A stretch of DNA of 51,826 bases from Parabacteroides acidifaciens (GTDB lineage: Bacteria; Bacteroidota; Bacteroidia; Bacteroidales; Tannerellaceae): NCBI RefSeq assembly GCF_003363715.1, contig NZ_QREV01000034.1:1-51826 (forward strand), written 5' to 3'. A program made the position numbers and the translations under genes. The first letter of the stretch is position 1. The number at the start of each line of letters is the position of its first letter. Positions 9,190 to 16,980 of the stretch are shown here, one piece after another. The notes beneath the pieces were generated by a model. That model had not been told where the DNA came from and did not search any database. It saw only the letters and a list, made by a program, of their open reading frames with translations.

Positions 9190-10455
9190 TCATTCCACAA
9201 TCACCAGCACCGGGTTAGCATCTTCGACCAATGTATCGATAAACGTCGGCCTTTCCGCACCCGGGTGCTTTTCCAGCCATTCGTCAATATCCTCAATTGT
9301 CATCACGCCTACCAGCTGTCCCTTGTTGTTAGTACGTACAGGATAGAACGGTGCAAAACCGGTAAGGTCATCTTGAAAACCTTTTTCTATTTTACTCATG
9401 GCAGTGGCTCCTGTCTTTTTATTGTAGAGCCCCACATAGCCTTTGTTGCCCTCTCCAAACCAGCCATTGCTTACGGCAAACACTATTTTGTCCGTAGTTT
9501 CTGTCATATCTGTTACAAAAACGTGATCGGACGTCATTTCCGTTTTTCCTGTTTCTTCAACCGGATAGCGCCATTTGCCGGTGTCAAACACATAGGCAAT
9601 GGGAGTGTTTTCGGCTGTCATATCATAAATAGAGTCGTTAAACGCCTGATGGAAGCGAATATATCCATCGGTCTGCCACATTTGGTCTGAACCTTTTATT
9701 TCCACAACCGCTCCCACATCTTCACGCCGTCCTTTAATCCTACTGTATTTTAGGCCGCTATAAGGCATCAAGCTCGGATAATTTTGTATGGATACATCAA
9801 AATACCTGACACGCGCGTTTGGGTCAATGGGCTTTCCCTGTGTTACCACTGCCGTAGAATCGATCAGGTTCCCTTCCAGATTCATGCGCAGGAGAGAAAT
9901 GTATCGGTCGCCTTCAGGACTGCTACCCGACAGTACTGTTGTCATCACCGTATCGTTGATCAACGGATAAGAAGTGAGCCTGCGGTTCATTATTGTCGAA
10001 TTTATCGAACCCAGAAAACGACCGTCCATACTATATTTCACAATTCCTGTCGGTTTAAAGAAATAGAGTACGTCATTCCCTGATGCATCTAAGACCGGAA
10101 CACTGCTTCCGTATGCCTCCGGATCTTGCCCCGGATGCCCTATCGTGGCTATGTATTTGCCTGTATTCAGATCAAAGGTCATACATCTTTGGCTACTGCC
10201 ACGCCCCACGTTGCTTACAATGACATATTTGTCGGTTACCCAAAAATCCCAATGGTCAGCCACCAAGACACTATCGCTGGTTTCCAAAGGCACAAACCTG
10301 ATTTTACTTCCCAGTTGAGATACTTTTAGTTCCTGGAGGTTCTCCATGGCCCCGGCTACATCTATAGTGTTCATATTAACCGTTCTGTCTACACCCGAAC
10401 ATGATATGAGCAAAAGCCCGGTCAGCAAACCTGCATATTGTTTTAATCTTTTCAT
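9190..10455 (-). CDS. 6-bladed beta-propeller lipoprotein
   Basis: The 421-residue product begins with a lipoprotein signal (MKRLKQYAGLLTGLLLISC). The rest is repeated beta-propeller-like sequence (KYSMDGRFLGSI, YVGLYNKKTGATAM) of the Bacteroidetes 6-bladed propeller type often annotated DUF4934 or BF3164-like. Such lipoproteins are common in gut Bacteroidetes and their roles are mostly unknown. An alternative ATG 15 bases upstream (10470) exists; the inner one is preferred because it places the lysine-arginine n-region directly at the start. The gene is convergent with the TonB-dependent receptor, 16 bases apart, so the two are not cotranscribed. Confidence 0.8.
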   Translation of the reverse strand: MKRLKQYAGLLTGLLLISCSGVDRTVNMNTIDVAGAMENLQELKVSQLGSKIRFVPLETSDSVLVADHWDFWVTDKYVIVSNVGRGSSQRCMTFDLNTGKYIATIGHPGQDPEAYGSSVPVLDASGNDVLYFFKPTGIVKYSMDGRFLGSINSTIMNRRLTSYPLINDTVMTTVLSGSSPEGDRYISLLRMNLEGNLIDSTAVVTQGKPIDPNARVRYFDVSIQNYPSLMPYSGLKYSRIKGRREDVGAVVEIKGSDQMWQTDGYIRFHQAFNDSIYDMTAENTPIAYVFDTGKWRYPVEETGKTEMTSDHVFVTDMTETTDKIVFAVSNGWFGEGNKGYVGLYNKKTGATAMSKIEKGFQDDLTGFAPFYPVRTNNKGQLVGVMTIEDIDEWLEKHPGAERPTFIDTLVEDANPVLVIVE

Positions 10456-10867
10456 TTTATAATAATTCATTATACATTTAATGTTATTCTTCTTTTCTAT
10501 CTCATCCTAAGCCATAAAAACCAACTACGGCTGTAAAGGTAGAGAATTAATCCGAAATACTAACAAAGGCTTGATTTCAACTTGTCATAAACCTACCCGG
10601 AAATTACAATAACCCTCATTTCAACCGTTTTTCTATTTCATCCGAAATCTTGATCGATTTTGGATTGACACTTTTCACGGTTTTTAGACTTCCCGACTGA
10701 CAACAGATGGAGCGAGGTGCCGGACCCATTCCAAAAAGTATGCAATTTGATTATTGAAAACCGAAAACGCCAGCAAAGTGATAAAGCTTAACTCCCGGAG
10801 AATCGCCTGTAGCAAAACAAAGACGGGCGGTGTTCCAAATATCCCAAGGAAATTCCGGAGGCTTGTC

Positions 10868-10955
10868 GCCATGACGACCGTCTTCATCGCCGTCGCGACC
10901 GTGTTCATTTGAATGGCGACCGTCTTCATAGGGTATGACGACCGTCTTCAGGGCG
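10868..10955. repeat. Array of four CGACCGTnTTCA motifs spaced 20-22 bases
   Basis: The core CGACCG begins at 10876, 10896, 10917 and 10939, giving intervals of 20, 21 and 22 bases, close to two helical turns. Three copies read CGACCGTCTTCA and one CGACCGTGTTCA. The bases between copies vary. The core is partly palindromic (GACG-AC-CGTC in copies one and four). It could be a phased binding array or a degenerate tandem repeat. Confidence 0.75.
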
Positions 10956-11133
10956 ATGAAGTTCCGGGAAAATGAAATAAAGGTTGACTTCCCGGGAGCT
11001 TATTGCCGGGAAAGAGCAAAAAGTCCCTTTTTGATGCCTGAAAAGAGGGTTAACATTTATTTGATTTCGGATACCTTTTGAGACTGAAAAATACGTTTTA
11101 TACAATAAGCCCTTTGGGTATTGAAAAAAGTAT

Positions 11134-11199
11134 CCATGCCCATCCATCCTTAATTCCATGCCCATGCAATCCGATTTCCATGGGCATTGGATCCGGTCT
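11134..11199. repeat. Three 22-base repeats with CCATGCCCAT/CCATGGGCAT core
   Basis: Units start at 11134, 11156 and 11178, each exactly 22 bases apart. The first two begin CCATGCCCAT and the third CCATGGGCAT, so the third is a partial inversion of the core. As a result 11158-11166 and 11179-11187 form a perfect 9-base inverted repeat around a 12-base loop. The array lies about 115 bases upstream of the mce promoter box. Confidence 0.7.
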
Positions 11200-11313
11200 G
11201 TTTACATTTGCAATCGTGAATCACCCGTTTCTGACCCCAATAAAGGCTTTTAAACATATTCAAATCATGCTGATAAATATTAATGAATTATTTCTCTATT
11301 CACAAAAAGAGTG

Positions 11314-11321
11314 TACCTTTG
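11314..11321 (+). promoter_or_regulatory. Promoter -7 box of the methylmalonyl-CoA operon
   Basis: TACCTTTG matches TAnnTTTG and lies 48 bases before the mce ATG at 11369. It is the only such box close to the gene start and likely drives the five-gene operon ending at the terminator near 15980. Confidence 0.65.
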
Positions 11322-11368
11322 CCCGCATAGAACAAAAAACAATATTAAATTACTAAATTATTATTGAC

Positions 11369-11776
11369 ATGGAACTTACACATATCGAACATCTGGGTAT
11401 CGCAGTGAAGAGTATTGAAGCTTGCCTACCGTATTACGAAGAAGTATTGGGTTTGAAATGCTACAACATCGAAGAAGTAGCCGACCAAAAAGTTAAAACC
11501 GCATTCTTCAAAGTTGGTCAGACTAAAATCGAATTACTGGAACCGACCAGTGAAGACAGCACAATCGCTAAATTCATTGAAAAGAAAGGTGAAGGCATCC
11601 ACCATATCGCATTTGCAGTGCCCGATGTACAGGCTGCTCTGGACGAAGCTGAATCAAAAGGCGTTAAGCTGATCGACAAAGCTCCCCGCGGAGGAGCAGA
11701 AGGCTTAAGCATTGCTTTCCTTCATCCGAAATCTACATGCAGTGTATTGACAGAACTTTGCATGCCGGGAAAGTAA
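11369..11776 (+). CDS. mce: Methylmalonyl-CoA epimerase
   Basis: Interconverts (R)- and (S)-methylmalonyl-CoA, linking methylmalonyl-CoA mutase to the decarboxylase encoded downstream in propionate formation from succinate. The 135-residue product is a vicinal-oxygen-chelate fold with two repeats: LTHIEHLGIAVKSI at the start and GIHHIAFAVPDVQAAL in the second half. Metal ligands are expected at the histidines of these motifs and at the glutamate of VLTELCMPGK at the C terminus. Length is typical. It is followed after 38 bases by the carboxyltransferase gene, the usual order in Bacteroidetes. Confidence 0.95.
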   Translation: MELTHIEHLGIAVKSIEACLPYYEEVLGLKCYNIEEVADQKVKTAFFKVGQTKIELLEPTSEDSTIAKFIEKKGEGIHHIAFAVPDVQAALDEAESKGVKLIDKAPRGGAEGLSIAFLHPKSTCSVLTELCMPGK

Positions 11777-11814
11777 AAAAAGTAGTTCATTTCTAACAAC
11801 AAATCAAAAATACA

Positions 11815-13368
11815 ATGAGTAACCAACTTGAAAAAGTAAAGGAGCTTATCGCCCTTCGCGAAACAGCTCGTTTAGGTGGTGGAGAGAAAAGAATTGAATC
11901 TCAGCACAAAAAAGGAAAATACACGGCACGCGAACGTATTGCCATGTTGCTGGATGAAGGAAGTTTTGAAGAATTCGATATGTTCGTACAACACCGTTGT
12001 ACAAACTTCGGTATTGAAAAAACTAAGTATCTGGGCGACGGTATCGTAACAGGTTACGGTACGATCGACGGACGCCTGGTATATATTTATGCACAGGACT
12101 TCACCGTATTCGGTGGTGCTTTGTCTGAAGCTTTGGCCATGAAGATCTGTAAAGTAATGGACCAGGCCATGAAAATGGGTGCTCCCGTTATCGGCTTGAA
12201 CGATTCTGGCGGCGCACGTATCCAGGAAGGTGTAAACGCTTTGGCCGGCTATGCCGAAATTTTCCAGCGTAACATCCTGGCTTCTGGTGTTATCCCTCAG
12301 ATTTCCGGAATCTTCGGTCCGTGTGCCGGCGGTGCAGTTTACTCTCCTGCTCTGACTGACTTCAACATCATGACTCGCGGAACAAGCTATATGTTCCTGA
12401 CAGGTCCGAAAGTAGTAAAGACTGTTACAGGTGAAGACGTAACCCAGGAACAACTGGGTGGTGCAAGCGTACACACGACAAAATCCGGTGTGGCTCACTT
12501 CGCTGTAGACACAGAAGAAGACGGTTTGCAGTTAATCCGCAAATTGATCAGCTTCCTGCCGCAGAACAACCTGGAAGAAACTCCGTTGATCGAATGTAAA
12601 GATCCGATCGACCGTCTGGATGACAACCTGAACGACATCATCCCTGATAATCCAAACCAGGCTTACGATATGTACGAAGTGATCGGTACGATCATCGACA
12701 ACGGCGAATTCCTGGAAGTACATGCAGACTACGCTAAAAACATCATCGTAGGTTTCGCACGTTTCAACGGTCAGACAGTCGGTATAGTAGCCAACCAGCC
12801 GAAAGTTATGGCAGGATGTCTGGATAGCAACGCTTCCCGTAAGGCAGGCCGTTTCGTCCGCTTCTGCGACGCATTCAACATTCCGTTGGTAACATTGGTA
12901 GACGTACCGGGATTCTTGCCGGGTACAGGCCAGGAATACAACGGTGTGATCCTGCATGGCGCCAAATTGCTTTACGCTTACGGCGAAGCTACAGTGCCTA
13001 AGGTAACTGTTACACTGCGTAAATCTTACGGTGGTGCTTACTGTGTGATGAGTTCCAAACACCTGCGCGGTGATATGAACTATGCTTGGCCGACGGCTGA
13101 AATCGCTGTTATGGGCCCGAGCGGTGCAGTAGAAGTTATCTTTGCAAAAGAAGTGGCTGCCGCAGAAGATCCGAAAGCTTGCGCTGCAGAAAAAGAAGCC
13201 GAATACAAAAAAGCATTTGCCAACCCGTACAATGCCGCTCAATATGGTTATATCGACGATGTTATCGAACCGCGTAACACTCGTTTCCGTATTATTCGCG
13301 CTTTACAACAGTTGCAGACTAAAAAGTTAAGCAATCCTGCTAAGAAACATGACAATCTGCCTCTATAA
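11815..13368 (+). CDS. mmdA: Methylmalonyl-CoA decarboxylase alpha subunit (carboxyltransferase)
   Basis: The 517-residue cytosolic subunit transfers the carboxyl group of (S)-methylmalonyl-CoA to biotin on the carrier protein, yielding propionyl-CoA. Two crotonase-like carboxyltransferase halves are visible: [19 protein letters not shown] and [14 protein letters not shown] in the first, [15 protein letters not shown] and [15 protein letters not shown] in the second. The sequence is also compatible with a propionyl-CoA carboxylase beta chain, but the neighbouring membrane beta subunit and lack of a biotin carboxylase gene favour the sodium-pumping decarboxylase. Codon use looks like that of a highly expressed gene. 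Confidence 0.93.
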   Translation: MSNQLEKVKELIALRETARLGGGEKRIESQHKKGKYTARERIAMLLDEGSFEEFDMFVQHRCTNFGIEKTKYLGDGIVTGYGTIDGRLVYIYAQDFTVFGGALSEALAMKICKVMDQAMKMGAPVIGLNDSGGARIQEGVNALAGYAEIFQRNILASGVIPQISGIFGPCAGGAVYSPALTDFNIMTRGTSYMFLTGPKVVKTVTGEDVTQEQLGGASVHTTKSGVAHFAVDTEEDGLQLIRKLISFLPQNNLEETPLIECKDPIDRLDDNLNDIIPDNPNQAYDMYEVIGTIIDNGEFLEVHADYAKNIIVGFARFNGQTVGIVANQPKVMAGCLDSNASRKAGRFVRFCDAFNIPLVTLVDVPGFLPGTGQEYNGVILHGAKLLYAYGEATVPKVTVTLRKSYGGAYCVMSSKHLRGDMNYAWPTAEIAVMGPSGAVEVIFAKEVAAAEDPKACAAEKEAEYKKAFANPYNAAQYGYIDDVIEPRNTRFRIIRALQQLQTKKLSNPAKKHDNLPL

Positions 13369-13383
13369 TTCTTAAAACAGGAA

Positions 13384-14277
13384 ATGAATATGATGAATAA
13401 GAAAATAGGGGTCTTGCTGTTGTTTGCTTTGCTCGTTTCATTCGGGGCAAAAGCACAGCGTGCAACCTCCATGCGAATAAATGAAGTGTTGGTCGTCAAC
13501 GAAGACAACTTCGTTGATGAATACGACAAGCGTCATGCCTGGATCGAATTATTCAATAATTCGGCCGGTTCGGTAAACATTGCGGGATGTTTTTTGACAA
13601 ATGACAAAAACAATCCGAAGAAGTATCCGATTCCAAAGGGTGACGTGCTGACTATTATTCCTCCGCGCCAGCATACGTTATTCTGGGCGGACGGAGAACC
13701 TAATCGCGGTACATTCCATGTTAACTTCACTCTTGACCCGTCTAAAGAAAATTATGTGGCACTTTACGATGCCGACGGGAAAACACTGATTGACGAGATC
13801 GTTATCCCTGCTTCACAAAAAGCGGATATCAGTTACGGTCGTATTATTGACGGACAGGAAGAATGGGCACAGTTGACGAAAGTGACCCCCAGTACGAACA
13901 ATAAGACGCTGGACTCAAACGAAAAGATCGACAACTTCAAGGCAAACGATGCTTGGGGTATCGGTATGACACTGACAGCTATGGCTGTTGTGTTTACCGG
14001 GCTCTTCCTGTTGTTCTTTATCTTTAAACAAATCGGTAAATTCTCTATTGCGGCCAGCAAACGTAACGCACAGAAAGCAGCAGGTTCAACAACTGTTGCA
14101 GCTAATGCAGGACAGGAATCAGGAGAAATCTTCGCGGCTATCGGTGCTGCTCTGTATGAAATGAGCGACGATAACCACGACATCGAAAATACGGTTCTTA
14201 CGATCCGCAAGGTACAAAGAACTTACTCTCCTTGGAGCTCTAAGATTTACGGTCTGCGCGAAGTACCCAAAAAGTAA
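13384..14277 (+). CDS. Lamin-tail domain fused to an OadG-like membrane subunit
   Basis: The 297-residue protein sits where the small gamma/delta membrane subunit of a sodium-pumping decarboxylase is expected. A signal peptide (KKIGVLLLFALLVSFGAKAQ) is followed by a lamin-tail-like beta domain at about 28-150 (RINEVLVVNEDNF, HAWIELFNNSAGSVNIAGCF, HTLFWADG). One transmembrane helix follows at about 193-217 (GIGMTLTAMAVVFTGLFLLF), of OadG type, and then a cytosolic alanine-rich tail. Topology would put the lamin-tail domain in the periplasm. OadG-like subunits normally lack such a domain and serve to assemble the alpha and beta subunits. Placement between mmdA and the carrier gene supports the role; the domain assignment is from pattern. 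Confidence 0.8.
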   Translation: MNMMNKKIGVLLLFALLVSFGAKAQRATSMRINEVLVVNEDNFVDEYDKRHAWIELFNNSAGSVNIAGCFLTNDKNNPKKYPIPKGDVLTIIPPRQHTLFWADGEPNRGTFHVNFTLDPSKENYVALYDADGKTLIDEIVIPASQKADISYGRIIDGQEEWAQLTKVTPSTNNKTLDSNEKIDNFKANDAWGIGMTLTAMAVVFTGLFLLFFIFKQIGKFSIAASKRNAQKAAGSTTVAANAGQESGEIFAAIGAALYEMSDDNHDIENTVLTIRKVQRTYSPWSSKIYGLREVPKK

Positions 14278-14299
14278 TTATCTTTAAACATAAACAAGA

Positions 14300-14731
14300 A
14301 TGAAAAGTTTCAAATATACTATTAACGGTAACGTATATAAAGTACATATCAATTCAGTGGTAGACGACATTGCTGAAGTGGAAGTAAACGGTACTCCCTA
14401 TCAGGTTAAGATGGAGAAACCGGCAAAAAAACAGATGGTCACACTGAAACGTCCGGCCCAGGCTCCAACGACAGCAAGCGGCGAACCTGTTGTTTCACGT
14501 CCGGCTGCTTCAACAACCAAAGGAGCTGTCAAATCTCCGCTGCCAGGTGTAATCCTGCAGGTTAACTGTAAAGTCGGCGATGCTGTGAAGAGAGGCCAGA
14601 ATCTGCTCGTCCTCGAAGCCATGAAGATGGAAAACAACATCAATGCCGATCGTGACGGTAAGATCATTGAAGTAAAAGTAAACAAAGGGGATTCCGTACT
14701 GGAAGGTGCTGACCTCGTCGTAATAGGATAA
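14300..14731 (+). CDS. mmdC: Biotin carrier subunit of methylmalonyl-CoA decarboxylase
   Basis: The 143-residue biotinyl carrier shuttles the carboxyl group between the alpha subunit and the membrane beta subunit. The biotinylation motif EAMKMEN is present, with Lys109 the predicted attachment site, inside a lipoyl/biotinyl domain that starts near residue 73 (GAVKSPLPGVILQV). A proline/alanine/threonine-rich linker at about 45-72 gives the swinging arm. The first 40 residues form a short beta region. Gaps of 22 bases upstream and 4 downstream mark it as part of the operon. Confidence 0.94.
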   Translation: MKSFKYTINGNVYKVHINSVVDDIAEVEVNGTPYQVKMEKPAKKQMVTLKRPAQAPTTASGEPVVSRPAASTTKGAVKSPLPGVILQVNCKVGDAVKRGQNLLVLEAMKMENNINADRDGKIIEVKVNKGDSVLEGADLVVIG

Positions 14732-14735
14732 TATT

Positions 14736-15932
14736 ATGTTAGGATCAGTATTATTACAAGCAGCAGGCGCAGCACAGGAAAGTTTCCTCCAGTTTCTGGG
14801 AGAAAACCTGCAGTTGTTCCTCACTTATACAGGGGTTTACAACGCGACACCGGGTCATCTTGCAATGATCCTTATCGGTCTGTTGTTCATCTTCCTGGCT
14901 ATTAAATATGAATTTGAACCTATGCTCCTTATCCCTATCGGATTCGGTATTCTGATCGGTAACATTCCTTTCAAAGATGCCGGATTGCAAGTAGGTATTT
15001 ACGAACAAGGTTCTGTGCTCAACATCCTCTACCAGGGTGTAACCTCCGGATGGTATCCGCCGTTGATTTTCCTCGGTATCGGGGCTATGACCGACTTTTC
15101 CGCTTTGATTTCCAATCCAAAGCTGATGTTGATCGGTGCAGCTGCCCAGTTCGGTATCTTCGGTGCTTATATCATTGCTCTTCAGATGGGATTCGAACCG
15201 AACCAGGCTGGTGCTATCGGTATTATCGGTGGTGCTGACGGTCCTACGGCTATCTTCCTTTCTTCCAAACTGGCACCGAACCTGATGGGTGCGATTGCGG
15301 TATCCGCTTATTCATATATGGCGTTGGTACCTATCATCCAGCCACCGTTCATGCGTTTGCTGACTACTCAGAAAGAACGTTTGATCCGCATGAAACCGCC
15401 GAGAGCAGTTTCTTCTACGGAAAAGATCGTTTTCCCGATCGTAGGTTTGTTGCTGACTTGCTTCCTGGTTCCTTCCGGTCTGCCTCTGTTGGGTATGCTG
15501 TTCTTCGGAAACCTGTTGAAAGAAAGTGGTGTGACACGTCGTTTGGCTGAAACAGCCCGCGGTCCGCTGATCGATACGATCACAATCCTGTTGGGTGTAA
15601 CAGTTGGTGCTTCCACTCAAGCAACTCAGTTCCTGACATGGAACTCTATCAAGATCTTCGGTCTGGGTGCCCTGTCATTCGTGATTGCGACTTGTGCAGG
15701 TATCCTGTTCGTGAAGTTCTTCAACCTGTTCCTGAAAGAAGGCAACAAGATCAACCCGCTTATCGGTAACTCTGGTGTATCCGCCGTACCTGACTCGGCC
15801 CGTATTTCTCAGAATGTAGGTTTGGAATATGATCCGACCAACTATCTGTTGATGCACGCTATGGGTCCGAATGTGGCCGGTGTAATCGGTTCTGCTGTTG
15901 CAGCCGGTATCTTGCTGGGATTCCTCGGATAA
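14736..15932 (+). CDS. mmdB: Sodium-translocating decarboxylase beta subunit
   Basis: The 398-residue polytopic membrane protein decarboxylates carboxybiotin and couples this to sodium export. Around ten hydrophobic segments are seen. Family motifs include GADGPTAIFLSSKLAPNLMGAIAV (cut here as GADGPTAIF and LAPNLMGAI) around residue 165, with the key aspartate in GGADGPT, and GNSGVSAVPDSARISQ near 345. It is the last gene of the operon, 4 bases after the carrier gene, and is followed by a strong terminator. With the neighbouring subunits it should build a sodium gradient during propionate formation. Confidence 0.95.
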   Translation: MLGSVLLQAAGAAQESFLQFLGENLQLFLTYTGVYNATPGHLAMILIGLLFIFLAIKYEFEPMLLIPIGFGILIGNIPFKDAGLQVGIYEQGSVLNILYQGVTSGWYPPLIFLGIGAMTDFSALISNPKLMLIGAAAQFGIFGAYIIALQMGFEPNQAGAIGIIGGADGPTAIFLSSKLAPNLMGAIAVSAYSYMALVPIIQPPFMRLLTTQKERLIRMKPPRAVSSTEKIVFPIVGLLLTCFLVPSGLPLLGMLFFGNLLKESGVTRRLAETARGPLIDTITILLGVTVGASTQATQFLTWNSIKIFGLGALSFVIATCAGILFVKFFNLFLKEGNKINPLIGNSGVSAVPDSARISQNVGLEYDPTNYLLMHAMGPNVAGVIGSAVAAGILLGFLG

Positions 15933-15950
15933 TCGATTTTATTCTACATA

Positions 15951-15986
15951 AAAAGCCTCCGCATCGTCGATACGGAGGCTTTTTTA
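15951..15986 (+). terminator. Intrinsic terminator of the mmd operon
   Basis: AAAAGCCTCCG (15951-15961) pairs with CGGAGGCTTTT beginning at 15973, with an 11-base loop and a run of six T. It lies 19 bases after the mmdB stop. Confidence 0.9.
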
Positions 15987-15999
15987 TATCCGGGCCTTA

Positions 16000-16146
16000 T
16001 CAGATATTTTGTTCTATTGTCAGTGGGTCCGTTTCCGGATTGGCCTCCTGTTCCAATGTCGTTCCTAAAAATAGCCAAATCATCAACAAGACAATCGCTA
16101 TCACAACTCCAAAGATCAACAGTACATTTACATTCTTCCGTCTCAT
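16000..16146 (-). CDS. Small single-span membrane protein, 48 residues
   Basis: An ORF of 48 codons from ATG at 16146 to a TGA at 16002-16000. The peptide starts with a basic cap (MRRKNVNV), has one strong hydrophobic helix (LLIFGVVIAIVLLMIWLFLG) and an acidic tail (EQEANPETDPLTIEQ). An AGGAAA ribosome-binding site lies about 12 bases before the ATG. This basic-helix-acidic layout is that of a genuine small inner-membrane protein rather than a random frame. It lies 66 bases after the Crp/Fnr gene on the same strand and may be cotranscribed. Function unknown. Confidence 0.65.
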   Translation of the reverse strand: MRRKNVNVLLIFGVVIAIVLLMIWLFLGTTLEQEANPETDPLTIEQNI

Positions 16147-16212
16147 ATGTATTCTTTTCCTATTTAATTTGGAAATAGAACAAGACGTTTACTTGTTTAG
16201 TTTAGCTTTCCT

Positions 16213-16833
16213 CTACTTTTGTTCTTTATTCAATTGAGTAAATATCTTGGAAAAAGTTTCCTGTGTCATGTCCAGATAAGAAGCGATGTTATAACGGGGA
16301 ACATGTTTCATCAAATAATGTATCTCATGTGTATCCATATAATGCCGGACTCTTCCTTCAGCCTGGTTACTGCGCATCCGGAATATCTTTTCTTCACTCT
16401 CGATGGCATACATTTCAAGTATCCTGCATATAACAACGATAAACTCAGTGCTCTCATCCCACAGCCTGTCAAAATGCTCCCGGGTAAAGCAAACGGCCAT
16501 CGTTTCTTCCGTTGCTTTGATATTAATCAGAGAACGCTGCTTTCCCAAAAAACTATGCCATGACGTACAAAAGTTTCCTTCCCCGGCAAATCGCATAATA
16601 CATTCTTTCCCGTCTTTATTATAGAAGCAGGAACAAAACCCGCTTGCTATGAAAAACAGCACATTACACTCCCGGCTCTCGGTCAGCAACAATTCACCTT
16701 TAGAAAAATGGGACGGGACACTATTATCATAGATCATCTCACGAAGACTTTCGGAAACCGGATGGTAACGGTTCATCACGGCAAACATTTTCTCATAAGC
16801 CACATCATATAGCATCTTCCTACTATCTTCCAT
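16213..16833 (-). CDS. Crp/Fnr family transcriptional regulator
   Basis: The 206-residue protein has an N-terminal cyclic-nucleotide-binding-like beta barrel at about 25-115 (SKGELLLTESRECNVLFFIA, MRFAGEGNFCTSW) and a C-terminal helix-turn-helix (YNIASYLDMTQETFSKI). The Fnr iron-sulfur cysteine cluster is absent, and the Crp cAMP-contact arginine is not evident, so the ligand is unknown. Bacteroidetes carry many such proteins, usually acting as local regulators. No TAnnTTTG box is evident upstream; a 7-base inverted repeat (TTATCTC at 16865-16871, GAGATAA at 16883-16889) lies before the gene and could be an operator. Confidence 0.88.
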   Translation of the reverse strand: MEDSRKMLYDVAYEKMFAVMNRYHPVSESLREMIYDNSVPSHFSKGELLLTESRECNVLFFIASGFCSCFYNKDGKECIMRFAGEGNFCTSWHSFLGKQRSLINIKATEETMAVCFTREHFDRLWDESTEFIVVICRILEMYAIESEEKIFRMRSNQAEGRVRHYMDTHEIHYLMKHVPRYNIASYLDMTQETFSKIFTQLNKEQK

Positions 16834-16980
16834 TTGTTTTCTTTATTTTAGTTCAATAAAAATCTTATCTCTTTTTTTATTTGAGATAAAAAGACTTTTT
16901 GTGACAGAAAAACCTCGCTGTTATTTTATGCGAAGCTAAAAAAGTCTGTACTAATTTCTATTGATGTAAAATAAGAAATG
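16834..16980. other. AT-rich intergenic spacer
   Basis: This spacer between the caspase gene end and the Crp/Fnr start holds the inverted repeat TTATCTC/GAGATAA (16865-16889, 11-base loop). I see no gene and no clear terminator for the caspase operon. Confidence 0.45.

Larger units (their letters stand above)
10471..11313. other. Long intergenic region with motif arrays, no convincing gene
   Basis: About 840 bases separate the propeller lipoprotein from the mce promoter. Two minus-strand reading frames here (10684-10929, 81 codons; 10926-11165, 79 codons) have no recognisable domain, no ribosome-binding site I can see, and one runs through the tandem motif array, so I do not call them genes. 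Two arrays of short motifs (10868-10955 and 11134-11199) are described separately. The remainder shows nothing I can name. Confidence 0.6.

Noticed and set aside
10684-11165. Two minus-strand ORFs of 81 and 79 codons in the long intergenic region
   Set aside because: No ribosome-binding site, no domain, and the first one begins inside the motif array. They could be part of a dispersed repeat but I cannot support a gene.
10868-11199. CRISPR array
   Set aside because: Repeats are about 12 bases with 8-10-base spacers and are too few; no cas gene is near.
12532-13242. Minus-strand ORF of 236 codons
   Set aside because: It is a cysteine/phenylalanine/valine-rich shadow of mmdA, caused by strong codon bias in the real gene.
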